This document shows, in pieces, positions 48,401 through 58,091 of a DNA stretch of 64,000 nt. Both the position numbers and the translations under genes were made by a program. The first letter of the stretch is position 1, and each line of letters opens with the position of its first letter. Origin of the DNA: Wallemia ichthyophaga EXF-994 (Eukaryota > Basidiomycota > Wallemiomycetes > Wallemiales > Wallemiaceae); the NCBI RefSeq assembly GCF_000400465.1, contig NW_008806288.1:205603-269602 (forward strand), given 5' to 3'. Under the pieces are notes generated by a model, which worked only from the letters and a program-made list of their open reading frames with translations, was not told the DNA's origin and made no database searches.

Positions 48401-50340
48401 TTGGTGTTGCGACGGAGAAGGTTAAGCTTAGGAACTACTCCAAGATTATTATCCACCGCGATGGCTCTGTGAATGTGGGTGCCGGACCTTGTTTCTGATT
48501 TGACTGACTATGAAAAGGGACTCGACTTGGCAAATGACGCACGTACACTTGTATACGAAGATACTGTGATAAGACACTCGGAAGGTACAACTTCAATGAC
48601 GACGAGTAATTCTGATATAAAGATGATGTTGTTCGACCATTACCGTGAGTGAAAAGAAGCCTTTTGCAAGCGTACTTAGCTCACCTGTCACCAACTTACA
48701 GTTGTACTTTGCAAGGAGAAGAGGGTTGACAAAGTGGCTGGCAGGAGAGTGTTTTACATTTGGAAGAGAGTAAGTGTTGGTTTAGTTGTGTGAAGTCGCA
48801 GAAATAACAAATACACCAGCCAATCCCACTTGATCTTCTCACTTTGAACGACTTCAATGGCCCTCCACTCAAGCAAACGAGTCGTATTCGCGGTGCGTTA
48901 GGACGTGGAGTCAATGACGAAGAGAGCGGATTGATATACCCGTTCTCATTCATTGCATTGTGCAGACCAAGGTTAGAGTACACGCTGTTCACAGACGATC
49001 CTGCAAAACGGTTCAAGTGGCAAGAAAAGCTAGAGGAAGCGCTATTCCTGCATTCGCAGGTGCAGGAGGAGACGAACAAGGTTTTTGAAGCGGTGCCATT
49101 GAGTATAGATACATTCCCAGCTACGAGGCTCGCAGGGGCATTCGAAGACAATCCACTTACTGGTAGAGTTACTTGTTCAGTGCCCTTCAAGACAAATGAC
49201 GGTCGGAGACTGGTAGCGATTGGATGCGCAGAAGGTCTTTGGATAGGATTGCGCGGGGAGCCAACGTCATTGCGAAGAGTATTGCATTTGAAGAACGTAA
49301 CGCAGTGTGCAGTGTTGGAGGAATTCGGAATGTTTATCGTTCTTGCTGATAAAATCCTCGTGGCATATTCCGTAGAAGCACTAGTGCCATCAGCTAGCAC
49401 AATCAATAGTGGTGGATCTAGTCTGTCACGCACACCACAAAAATTGTCAGGTACAAAAGATGTAATTTTCTTCACAGTGGGAAAGTTACATGAAAGAACG
49501 CTAGTTATATTCATGAAACGGAAAGGAATGGATTCGGTGTTTAGAGCAATGGAGCCGGTATCGGAGAAGACACTAGCTGAGCGTGCACCAGTGAATGCGT
49601 TCAATAGATTATTAACTGGTGGAAAATCAGGATGGTTCGAGAATTATCAAGTCTTCTTCATACCCTCTGAAGCGACGGATCTGCTCTTTTTGAGAGCTAA
49701 GCTTGCAATAATATGTAAGCGAGGGTTTGAGATAATGGATCTGGAGACGTTAAAGGGAGGATCAATACCAGATTTCGCCAGTGGTAAGAATCAGCGTGAT
49801 CCGCAGATATCAGCATTGGGGAAGAAATGTGATGATGCTACAGCGCTAGCGATATTTAAGTCAGGTGATCAAGAATTTTTGCTTATTTACCAGCAATTTG
49901 GTTTCTTCGTGGATCGACATGGAGATCCGCACCGACTGGAGCATTTCACTGAGTGGGAGGGCAAGCCAGAGTCGGTTAGTTGTCACCCACCTTACGTACT
50001 GCTATTCGATTCAGAATTTGTGGAGATACGCGAGATGGAGACGCTGAATCTGGTGCAGGTGATAAAGGGGAATGAGATACACAGGACATGGGGGGGAGTA
50101 GGACTATCGCCTCATTCAATATCGCCGAATGGGTGGGTAAACAATCCAGAGCATCTGGGGGAAAGCAGGTGCCATCTGGTAATGAGAGTGGATAATGATA
50201 ATCAGATGTCAAGGGGTCAGAGAGGTACATCTTCGCAGAGGGTTTTTGAGCTTGCACCCATTTGGCACTACAATCAGATTGATACTAGCCTGATGTATCA
50301 GAGTGCCACGCCATACCGGAGCTATGTGAGTAGGGCGTAG
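45431..50340 (+). CDS. ROM2: Rom2-type Rho1 guanine-nucleotide exchange factor with two DH domains
   Basis: Seven exons: 45431-46821, 46867-46927, 46982-47047, 47095-48474, 48518-48644, 48702-48769, 48820-50340; about 1537 residues. Order: disordered Ser/Pro/Tyr-rich N-terminus, DEP domain (about 330-443, with FTGKDVVNTIRDLF), the Cys motif CYSYSCPYR, first DH (about 528-722: VQYLEALDTIESLYI, LQRPAHRLSRYAVYL), second DH (about 751-949: MGYVKDLERFTKVFI, LPPQRLPRYPLLLGD), PH (about 960-1100), and a C-terminal CNH/citron domain. Rom2 proteins activate Rho1 in cell-wall integrity signalling. A second DH before the PH is not part of the usual Rom2 layout. Confidence 0.9.
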
Positions 50341-50741
50341 GTGGGCTTGCAGGAATGTATTTATATAGATGTATGTCGTATGATGAGAAAACGCGTGAAA
50401 ATTATGTGAAAAGGTGTGAAAATTTGCAACAGTCTGTATTGACAACGGTACAATGAGAAGGTGATATAATTATCGCTATCAATATGGGGACAGGGTGGAG
50501 GAGTGTTATATAAGCAGAGTTTGCAATTTGCGAAACCCACACAAGTGACGTGGCATACAGGGTGTGAACGAGGGAAGCGTGTACAATCATGATATGCGTG
50601 CTCACTCAATGATAACTCGAGAGTTTATCAATATAAAGCTGCGTATACGGATATACGCAGTGCAACTGCGCACCGCAGAAACGGAGCCGGGAGCCGGACC
50701 GAGGTGGTTAAACTGCAACGACCACGTGCAAAATAAGGAGA
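50341..50741. promoter_or_regulatory. Upstream region of UDP-glucose 4-epimerase
   Basis: 401 bp without a gene. A TATA box (TATATAAG, about 50507-50514) lies about 230 bp before the epimerase ATG. No other element was recognised. Confidence 0.4.
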
Positions 50742-51884
50742 ATGACAAGATTGAATGTACTTGTAACTGGTGGCAGTGGTGGGTGTGGCAGGAGTAAGCT
50801 AGCGATATAATCTCACACCGGACCGGCAGGATATATTGGCTCGCACGTAGTGCTCCAGCTGCTTCTCTCGCAGCGCTACAACGTCGCAGTGATTGACAAC
50901 TCAGCCAACTCGCACCCAGAGTCGATCAAGCGGGTTGAGGAGATCGCGCATGCCGAGACGGGCGAGCGTCACAGCGTGCGTCTGTTCCAGGGCGATCTGA
51001 AGCAACGCGGGGATGTGGAGAAGGTGTTTAACTATTTCGACGAGCAAGAAGAGAAAAGAGGCGTCTACGGTGTAATCCACATCGCAGCTCTCAAAGCCGT
51101 CGGTGAGAGTGGGGAAAAGCCACTGGAGTACTACATGAATAACATCAGCGCATCGCTACAGCTGCTTGATGTGATGCGCGCACACAACTGCTTCCGCTTT
51201 GTCTACTCCTCCTCAGCTACCGTCTACGGCGAACCTCCAGCGGTGCCTATCCCAGAGACATCCCCACTGCAGTCTGAGTCGCCATACAGTCGCACAAAGG
51301 TGTTTTTCGAACAGATGCTCCGCGATGTAGCCAACGCGCAGCCGGATAAATGGCGTATTCTCTCCCTTCGCTACTTCAACCCAGCAGGCGCTCACCCCTC
51401 TGGTCGTATCGGTGAGGATCCCCTAGGAAAACCTAACAATCTTCTCCCGCTGCTCGCTCAAATTAGCGTTGGTAGAAGCTACGGTCAGCTCAAGGTGTTC
51501 GGTAACGATTACCCAACGTATGACGGGACATGTGTGCGCGATTACATCCACGTCATGGACCTCGCGGCGGGTCATATGAACGCACTCGATGCTCTCGATA
51601 AAGATGCGGTTTTCCACGACGTAGCTCCAGGGAAGGCGAAAGCGTACAATCTGGGCACAGGCAAGGGACAGAGTGTTTTGACAATGATCGAAAGTATGCG
51701 CAAGGCTAGTGGGTTTGAATATCAGTATGAGATAGTCGACAGGAGGCCTGGCGATGTGCCTAATCTCACGGCTGATCCCGCTCTGGCTATCAAGGAACTC
51801 GGATTCAAGACGGTGAGAGGTTTGGAGGAAATGTGTGCAGATACGGTGAGATGGCAAAAGGGCAATCCAAATGGATACAGGTGA
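50742..51884 (+). CDS. UDP-glucose 4-epimerase
   Basis: Two exons, 50742-50778 and 50830-51884, about 363 residues. The enzyme interconverts UDP-glucose and UDP-galactose (Leloir pathway, also cell-wall precursor supply). The NAD-binding TGGSGYIGSH motif is rebuilt by the join; the catalytic SSSATVYG and YSRTK (YxxxK) follow, then RYFNPAGAH, CVRDYIHV and RRPGDV. No mutarotase domain follows, unlike budding-yeast Gal10. The intron is 51 nt. Confidence 0.95.
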
Positions 51885-51989
51885 ATAATAATAAATTTAA
51901 ATTGATTTGCTTTTGTTTTATAACTGCGTCTGCGTCTGTGCGATGGTCGCTGACAGCGCTGTCATCGACGGTGACTATCGGACGCATGA

Positions 51990-52904
51990 ATGAGACGCGA
52001 AATAGGGAACAAAGGGATTAAAAGGGTTAATAGAGTAAGAGAAAGGTGGGATATGTGGTACAAAGGAGAAGACGGCAGCAGTGTAGTTGTCAGTCCTGGC
52101 GAAGAGACGGGATACACGGCGCAAGCTGCGGTGACGCCGACGGATGGGCGCACGGTGATGAATGGATTGCCCACGAGTTTGGAGTATGGGGCGGAGGGGG
52201 CTGTGGGTGGTGGCAGCAACGGCGACAGCAGCAGCAATAGCAGCAGCAATAGCAGCAGCAATAGCAACAGCAACACCTCAAGCAACACTCACTCTCTAGG
52301 TCCACACTCACCCTCCGCTTCCTCCTCTTCTGCTCTCACCGCTGGCCCTATTGTCGGGATAGTCGTTGGTGTCGTTGCATTCACACTGATCGTCTTACTC
52401 GTACTGGGAAAGTGGCGGCGTCGGGCGAGTCGTCGGCGTGTAGATGCATATGCGCGGGCAGCGGGTATAGCGCGCACCCAGCCGCATTGGCGGGGCGTGA
52501 GTAAGAGTGGGAAGGGCACTAGTGAACTGCCCACAACAGCCGTCGTCCGAGGTGAAGCGGAAGCGGAAGCAGTGAAAAGCCAGCATTCGCGCAGCTACTC
52601 GGAAGCAGCAGGCGAGTCGAGTCTGCAGCACACGCAGCACACGCGGCGTACTAGCACCTCCTCCTCTCTCATACCAAGCGAGACGGAGAAAAACTCGGTA
52701 GCTGCGGCGTCCTGGTTCAGAGGGAGTGGGGGTACAACTACCAATACTGCAAACACCCACACTAGCAACGCTAGCATGTCCGACGCCGTTCATGTCACTC
52801 GCTCTGATAGTGACACGAGCAGATTTAGACGTGCGCGTAATAGCTTTGGCTCCCCGCTCGATATGCTGTGGGTGGACAGTGTTTTTTTTTGGCGTGTGGA
52901 CTGA
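51990..52904 (+). CDS. Hypothetical single-pass membrane protein, Ser/Asn-rich
   Basis: Single exon, about 304 codons. One clear membrane segment (VGIVVGVVAFTLIVLLVLG, about residues 125-143) followed by KWRRRASRRR suggests a type I or III topology with the basic side in the cytosol. The region before it is rich in Ser and Asn and could be glycosylated. No signal peptide is seen at the chosen ATG, so an upstream exon may be missing; a short overlapping ATG at 51986 leads to an early stop. The frame ends just after a run of nine T, where an indel would change the tail. No family recognised. Confidence 0.5.
   Translation: MRREIGNKGIKRVNRVRERWDMWYKGEDGSSVVVSPGEETGYTAQAAVTPTDGRTVMNGLPTSLEYGAEGAVGGGSNGDSSSNSSSNSSSNSNSNTSSNTHSLGPHSPSASSSSALTAGPIVGIVVGVVAFTLIVLLVLGKWRRRASRRRVDAYARAAGIARTQPHWRGVSKSGKGTSELPTTAVVRGEAEAEAVKSQHSRSYSEAAGESSLQHTQHTRRTSTSSSLIPSETEKNSVAAASWFRGSGGTTTNTANTHTSNASMSDAVHVTRSDSDTSRFRRARNSFGSPLDMLWVDSVFFWRVD
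52205..52280 (+). repeat. AGC/AAT triplet repeat coding poly-Ser/Asn
   Basis: AGCAGCAAT-type units repeat at about 52228-52275 inside the membrane protein gene, encoding Ser-Ser-Asn tracts. A similar AGCAAT tract is at 56098-56160 in the velvet gene. Confidence 0.7.
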
Positions 52905-53022
52905 TTATTAATCTTCTCGGCAGTGTCAGGGGATTTGGCAGGTAAATAGATAACTCTAGATTGAGTAGAAAGAAAAAGCAAAGCTATAATATAAGTTACA
53001 CTATATATACCCCTTAAACATA

Positions 53023-54000
53023 TCACAGATCGAGGTCGTCGTCTGGATCATCGTCATCCCAGTCGTCGGCACTGTCGGGGTCGTAGCTGATGACGGGTGC
53101 GGGTGGGTGAGTGTTACTTGTCTGTACATGTGCATCCTCCTGCTGAGCCTGCAGGTAAGGCGGAAGGACAGATTCGCGTGCCTGTTTCTGCGCATCAGTG
53201 AGAGCGAGGTTGAAGGAGGCGTGAGTGGGTGGAGGTGGTTGAGACGATTGCGTGGATTGCGTGGATTGCATGCCATCTGCACTCCCCTGCTTATCCTTCA
53301 CCTGCACCTGCTCGAGGTCATGTTCGGTGACATCTTTAATATGCAAACCGTGTGCACCCTGCACAGCGACTACATCCAGCGAACGACGCACGAGTGGTTG
53401 TTTCGGGCGGGGAGAGCGCACGACGCCTTCGACGACAAAGCAAGACTGGTGGTGCTGGGAAGGGTGAATGGGCGCCAAGAGGAGCTGTTCATGCAGGACG
53501 CTGTAGAAGGACGGGTGGGTGGGTGCGAGACCGTAAGCTGTGCGTGTGGTGTGGTAGTGCGGGAGTGGGTGGAGAGTGAGCGTGGATATTGTGGGTGTGG
53601 TGGATGCGTTGGTGAGTGTGTGGAGGAGGTGAGTGTGAGTGTGTGGAATGGCCGCGATGACGCGCTTAACGGGTGTGCGTCGTATCACCTCCCTCAGTCG
53701 AGTTGCTGGGAGAAGAGCCATGTTGTCGATTATGAGCGGTGTGTGTGGGAGTGTGGGTGTGCCAAGGCCAGCAGAAATATAGCGCATGTCTATATAACCC
53801 ACGTAGTCACTGTCCCCTAACACTCCCTTATAAAACTCCGGGGACTGCTCGTAGCAGAGGATAGTAAATGGGGTGGATTGGTGGAGGTATTGCAGGGCTA
53901 TGTAGCGTAAGAGAAGAAACGGGGATTGTTGGTGTGAGTGTGAGATTAGGAGGAGTGGTGTGTTGTGTGGATTGCTGGGTGAGAGGATATCGTCTAGCAT
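53023..54000 (-). CDS. ELP5: Elongator complex subunit ELP5
   Basis: Single exon, ATG at 54000, about 325 residues. ELP5 is in the Elp456 ring of Elongator, which modifies wobble uridine of tRNA. Family marks: N-terminal MLDDILSPSNPHNTPLLL, C-terminal LTDAQKQARESVLPPYL and YDPDSADDWDDDDPDDDLD. The frame is open upstream to an ATG at 54192, which would overlap the KAR5 gene; the 54000 ATG matches the usual start. The start is 11 nt after the KAR5 stop on the same strand, so its 5' leader must lie inside KAR5. Confidence 0.87.
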   Translation of the reverse strand: MLDDILSPSNPHNTPLLLISHSHQQSPFLLLRYIALQYLHQSTPFTILCYEQSPEFYKGVLGDSDYVGYIDMRYISAGLGTPTLPHTPLIIDNMALLPATRLREVIRRTPVKRVIAAIPHTHTHLLHTLTNASTTPTISTLTLHPLPHYHTTRTAYGLAPTHPSFYSVLHEQLLLAPIHPSQHHQSCFVVEGVVRSPRPKQPLVRRSLDVVAVQGAHGLHIKDVTEHDLEQVQVKDKQGSADGMQSTQSTQSSQPPPPTHASFNLALTDAQKQARESVLPPYLQAQQEDAHVQTSNTHPPAPVISYDPDSADDWDDDDPDDDLDL

Positions 54001-54011
54001 CTTGTTGGTGG

Positions 54012-54758
54012 TTAGGGTGGAGCAGAGAAGAATCTTTTGTTGAGTGGTATAGAGGTGGTGGTGGGTGTTCTGGTATAGTGCAGCTTGTGTGATTTGTGTG
54101 GGCTGTGTTGTTTGAGTGGTTTGCTTGATTTGAAGATTTTGATCAAAATTTTCAGAAGTCTGAAGAGGGAGATTGTGAGCAAGTAAACCCATCTTAGGAG
54201 GTAGTAGAGGATGGATAGATTGACAACCGACCTAATAGAGCTGAAGAGGTTGGTGAACAAGGTGTCGATGATACCATTTAGGCTACCATCAATGAGGTCA
54301 TCGAGGGCAGCAACCAAGGTGTTGATAGCCTGATCAGTGGTGTGGTTGAGGTGTATGTATATTGCGTTGAATAGGTCGTTGAACTGGGTGTACTGGTGGT
54401 GGTTGAGGGCTTCCTGGGTGTTGATAGCCACGTTCAGTCTGTCTAAGAGGATATCCATGTGTTGGACGATGATAGACTGCCTATTAGCCAGTCCACTGGG
54501 TTTGACGAGTTGACAAAGGCTGAAAGAGTCTCTGAGGTAGCCAGTGTAGCTGTTCCAGAGCTGCGGGGATCGAGACAGCGCGTGCGTGCAATCAGAGGGA
54601 GTATAAGCACCCTCACACTCCATCGGAATAACCAGCTTTGTCGATAGTAAGTCACATTTGGTGAGTTCGATCGAGGCCACCATTCGATCCTCGACAGTAA
54701 CACAGCCTATACTCCTATAGACCCCTTCATAACACTCGCCGTACTCAATAATATCCAT
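54012..54758 (-). CDS. KAR5: KAR5-like nuclear-fusion (karyogamy) protein
   Basis: Single exon, about 248 residues. The Cys-rich N-terminal block has the KAR5/Tht1/GEX1 pattern: YGECYEGVY, ELTKCDLL, IPMECEG, CTHALSRSPQLWNSYTGYLR. KAR5 acts at the nuclear envelope in nuclear fusion after mating. A helical middle and hydrophobic segment (LSILYYLLRWVYLLTISLF) follow, then a basic tail. It is short for the family (others are 450 or more) and lacks an obvious signal peptide, so an upstream exon may be missed. Confidence 0.72.
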   Translation of the reverse strand: MDIIEYGECYEGVYRSIGCVTVEDRMVASIELTKCDLLSTKLVIPMECEGAYTPSDCTHALSRSPQLWNSYTGYLRDSFSLCQLVKPSGLANRQSIIVQHMDILLDRLNVAINTQEALNHHQYTQFNDLFNAIYIHLNHTTDQAINTLVAALDDLIDGSLNGIIDTLFTNLFSSIRSVVNLSILYYLLRWVYLLTISLFRLLKILIKIFKSSKPLKQHSPHKSHKLHYTRTPTTTSIPLNKRFFSAPP

Positions 54759-54867
54759 TTTTAATTTTAATTTTCTGTACCTAGACAAGGTTTAATTGTA
54801 ATCGAGTAACCTTATTTGAGAACCTTGGTTATCTGATAAAATTGGATTTATTGGGAACCCGTTGTAA

Positions 54868-56446
54868 ATGAATCTCACCTACGATCTGTCCATGCGCCAA
54901 CAACCCAAGCATTCCAGGATGTGCGGCGTTGGTAGCAAGGCGGATAGAAGACCAATTGATCCACCGCCGATTGTCCAGTTGAAGGTCTTCTCGCATCACA
55001 ATTCACTCAAAATGCGCCAAGATTTGTCATTCAACCACCTCCAATCACCGTACTTCTTCGTCTACTGCAGCCTAGCCAGTGAACACAGCGACCACGAGCT
55101 ACACCTGCTCTCTGAAACCAAAACGAGGTACACGACGGGCAATGTCACCTCATCTGTCTACTGCCTACGTGATCTCGACCTCTCCGAAGTTCTTGTCGCT
55201 GTTTTCCCGGATGTCAGCGTCAGAGTTGAAGGCAGATTCAGGTTAAAGTTTAGTTTGTTTGAAATTTCCAAGTGGGTTGGTGTGCTCTTACATCCCCCTC
55301 CTAACACCCATTAGCTCTAAAACATTCCACCGTAAATCCCTCTTCTCGAACCCTTTCACCGTCTTCTCTGCTAAGCGTTTCCCCGGCATGGACCAGTCGA
55401 CCGAGTTGTCCCAGTGCCTAGCAAACCAAGGCCTCAAGATTCGCATACGCAGGGATAACCGCCGTGACAGACGCAAGTCCAGTAAGCGTTACTACGAGGA
55501 TGATGATGATGTTGGTGGCAGCAACAACAGTGGACACAGTGCGCCCACAACAAATTCCCCTCCCCACTCTCCCGCTCTCAACCCAAACATCCTCTCTTAC
55601 CCCTCCCAATCCTTCAAGAGACCCCTCGCACCACTGCCCTCTAGACTCGCCAATATACCCCCCAACACGGCACCTTTCAACGACCTCAGTGGTGGCAGTG
55701 TAGACAGCGGTAGTGGCAGTGTGCAGACTGCGCAGACTGCGCAGACTACCCAAACCAATCAAGCTACTCTCCCACACACTCACAACCAGCTCACTCTCCC
55801 CACTCTCCCCACATTCCCCAGTCTCGCTAACCTCCCCACTCCCACTCTCCCCCTCGAGAGGAGTGCGAGCAGTGGGCAATTAGGGCCCATGCTGGGGAGG
55901 GGTGTACAGGGTGCACCAGTTACTCCAGCTACATCAGCTAATCCTATTACAGCTCCCACTCCCCAGCGTATCCACTCCACTCCCACCATGTACAGACCAC
56001 ATGCCGCGATAACACATGCACACCCACCGCCCCGACCGCCTTTGGGACACACACACACACAACCCACATCCAGTGTGCACCAGCGGAGCAATTTAATTGG
56101 CAGTAGCAGTAGCAATAGCAATAGCAATAACAGCAATAGCAATACCGACACCAACACCAACAGCATATCCACGTCCACTTACCCTTCACACTCCTCTCAG
56201 ACAGGCATACCACCTCCCCCTCCCAAATTACAAACCCCGCCCAGCTTAGCTGCCCTACCCTCCTTACCCTCCTTACCCAACCTGCCACGGATACAACTCC
56301 CTCCTATACGCGATCTCATCAAGCCACTCCAGGCAACGCAGACCCAGCCAGCACAGCCAGCACAGCCACATCCTCAATCTCATACTTACCCCCAGCACAC
56401 TCCCCCCTTCAATCCGAGCAATTTCAAACCACCCAACCAGAGGTGA
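54868..56446 (+). CDS. Velvet-domain regulator
   Basis: Two exons, 54868-55271 and 55315-56446, about 511 residues. The velvet domain occupies the first 190 residues or so: YDLSMRQQPKHSRMCGVG, RRPIDPPPIVQL, then NPFTVFSAKRFPGM after the join, followed by a basic KIRIRRDNRRDRR. Velvet proteins couple development and secondary metabolism in fungi. The rest is Pro/Ser/Asn/Gln-rich, with QTAQTAQTTQ repeats. The single intron (43 nt) splits the velvet fold. The VosA- or VelB-type subclass was not assigned. Confidence 0.88.
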
Positions 56447-56581
56447 TGTAGTTTAGAAAAGCCATTTATAATGATATAAAGATATACATATACTTTGACA
56501 CACAAAGCACACCCACCAGATAAAAAAAGAGAATGCATTAAAGTGTTTAATCTTGTCAAAGCACCACCTCATAACACAATC

Positions 56582-57850
56582 CTACTTCCTACCTCTAACT
56601 CTAACTCTCTGTCTAACGACATACTTATTACCGTGAGTGTCTTTCGGTCTGCGCGTGCGCTTGCCCTTGCTGAGAAGGCCCCAAGGGGATCTAGGATCTT
56701 TATCGCCCTTACTCTTACCACGGCCACCACCGAGGGGGTGATCGACAGTATTCATCGCGACACCTCTAACAGATGGTCTGCGACCTAACCACCTGCTGCG
56801 CCCAGCTTTACCGAGCGACTTGAGGTGGTGGTGTTCGTTAGACACGACGCCAACAGTAGCGCAGCACTCCATCAACACTAGGCGTACTTCACCACTCTGG
56901 AGGCGAATCTGAGCGTATCGCGAACGCGGACCGCTGTGCAGAGCTATTACTTGTCCATATGACCCAGCGCTACGACAGAGGAGACCATTTCCACCCACTT
57001 TCAACCCAATGCAGTGCACAAGCGTGCCGACGGGCATCAGACGCAAGGGGAGCACGTTGCCGGGACGTACTGTTATCATGCGCAACAGACCCAGGTCGAG
57101 GCTGCTCACTTTGGTGGGTGTGGGTGTGCTTGTGCTCTTGTCTGTGAGGTGCGTTAGTTGTGTCTTTAACTCGATAATCAAAAAAATCCTCCACTCACCA
57201 CTATCTCCGCCTCTGCTCAGCACATCGCCCGAGAAATCACCTTGGGATGCCGCAGCAGTGAGTTTGGCAATACCGGCATCCGAGAGTGTGCGGAAGCTCT
57301 GCACCGTGTCACCCGCCTTGAGGCCTTTAGGTGCGATGATGTAGCTCCAAGGGGAACTGTGAGGGTGTGCTTCAGACGCCCCACTCTCTCCCCGCAACAA
57401 AGCAATATGGGCACTACGGTTGGGATCGTATTCCAAACGCACTACTCGCCTCACACCACCTTCTATACGGGCAAAGTCGAGTGTGCGCACACGGCGTTTG
57501 TGTCCACCGCCTATATGTCTACTCACTACCCTCCCACTGCTGTTGCGTCCACCCGTCTTCCTCTTGGAAATAGTAAGTGGCTTGAATGGCCCAGAGTTGG
57601 ATATGTCCGTGAGTGGTATGCGTACATGGCGCAATGACGGCGTCAGTGGTTTAAACGTCTTGAATTGGTTGCTTATACGAACTAATGGGGCTGTTTTACG
57701 GGTGTGTGCCGGTGCGTTTGCTTTTGCGTTTGTCCTGCTCGTGCTTGTCGCCTCCCCGCCCATTCTTAACACCCCGGCTGTCGCGTGCATCGTGCGCATC
57801 TGCATTACTGCTCGCCCACTTATTAACCCGCTTCTCGTTGACCTCAGCAT
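56582..57850 (-). CDS. RML2: Mitochondrial ribosomal protein uL2m (RML2)
   Basis: Two exons on the minus strand, 57850-57199 and 57141-56582, about 403 residues. Basic N-terminal presequence, then TISKRKTGGRNSSGR, IGGGHKRRVR, RLEYDPNRSAHIALL, GNVLPLRLMPVGT, CRSAGSYGQV and the bL2 signature RPSVRGVAMNTVDHPLGGG. The 57-nt intron (57198-57142; GTGAGT, CTAAC, CTCACAG) has no stop and is a multiple of three, so the frame is also open without splicing. The ends match the usual uL2m length. Confidence 0.93.
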   Translation of the reverse strand: MLRSTRSGLISGRAVMQMRTMHATAGVLRMGGEATSTSRTNAKANAPAHTRKTAPLVRISNQFKTFKPLTPSLRHVRIPLTDISNSGPFKPLTISKRKTGGRNSSGRVVSRHIGGGHKRRVRTLDFARIEGGVRRVVRLEYDPNRSAHIALLRGESGASEAHPHSSPWSYIIAPKGLKAGDTVQSFRTLSDAGIAKLTAAASQGDFSGDVLSRGGDSGEWRIFLIIELKTQLTHLTDKSTSTPTPTKVSSLDLGLLRMITVRPGNVLPLRLMPVGTLVHCIGLKVGGNGLLCRSAGSYGQVIALHSGPRSRYAQIRLQSGEVRLVLMECCATVGVVSNEHHHLKSLGKAGRSRWLGRRPSVRGVAMNTVDHPLGGGRGKSKGDKDPRSPWGLLSKGKRTRRPKDTHGNKYVVRQRVRVRGRK

Positions 57851-57944
57851 CTTTTTTATTTATTTAACTTCTTCTCTCACTGACTGACACTCGACACTCA
57901 AAGAAGCTGCGAAGACATCAACTCGATTGATAAAAATTGTTTTA

Positions 57945-58064
57945 TACAGCGATATGCGATATGCGATGAGTTAATGGAGAAATAGTTAAATGCTTAAATG
58001 CTAAATGCTTAAATGCCTTAATGTGTTTGTAGAAATCAGTAATCAGTAATCAGTAATCAGCTCG
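57945..58064 (+). repeat. Short tandem repeats
   Basis: In the spacer between RML2 and the next gene: GCGATAT units (about 57950-57967), TAAATGCT units (about 57984-58018) and AATCAGT repeated four times (about 58035-58062). Simple sequence, no function proposed. Confidence 0.6.
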
Positions 58065-58091
58065 TGTCTTTCACACTCTCTACACATCCCC

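Noticed and set aside
53107-53820. Plus-strand open frame of 237 codons opposite ELP5
   Set aside because: Val/Gly/Cys-rich composition is the complement of the His/Thr/Pro-rich ELP5 coding strand; ELP5 similarity is clear.
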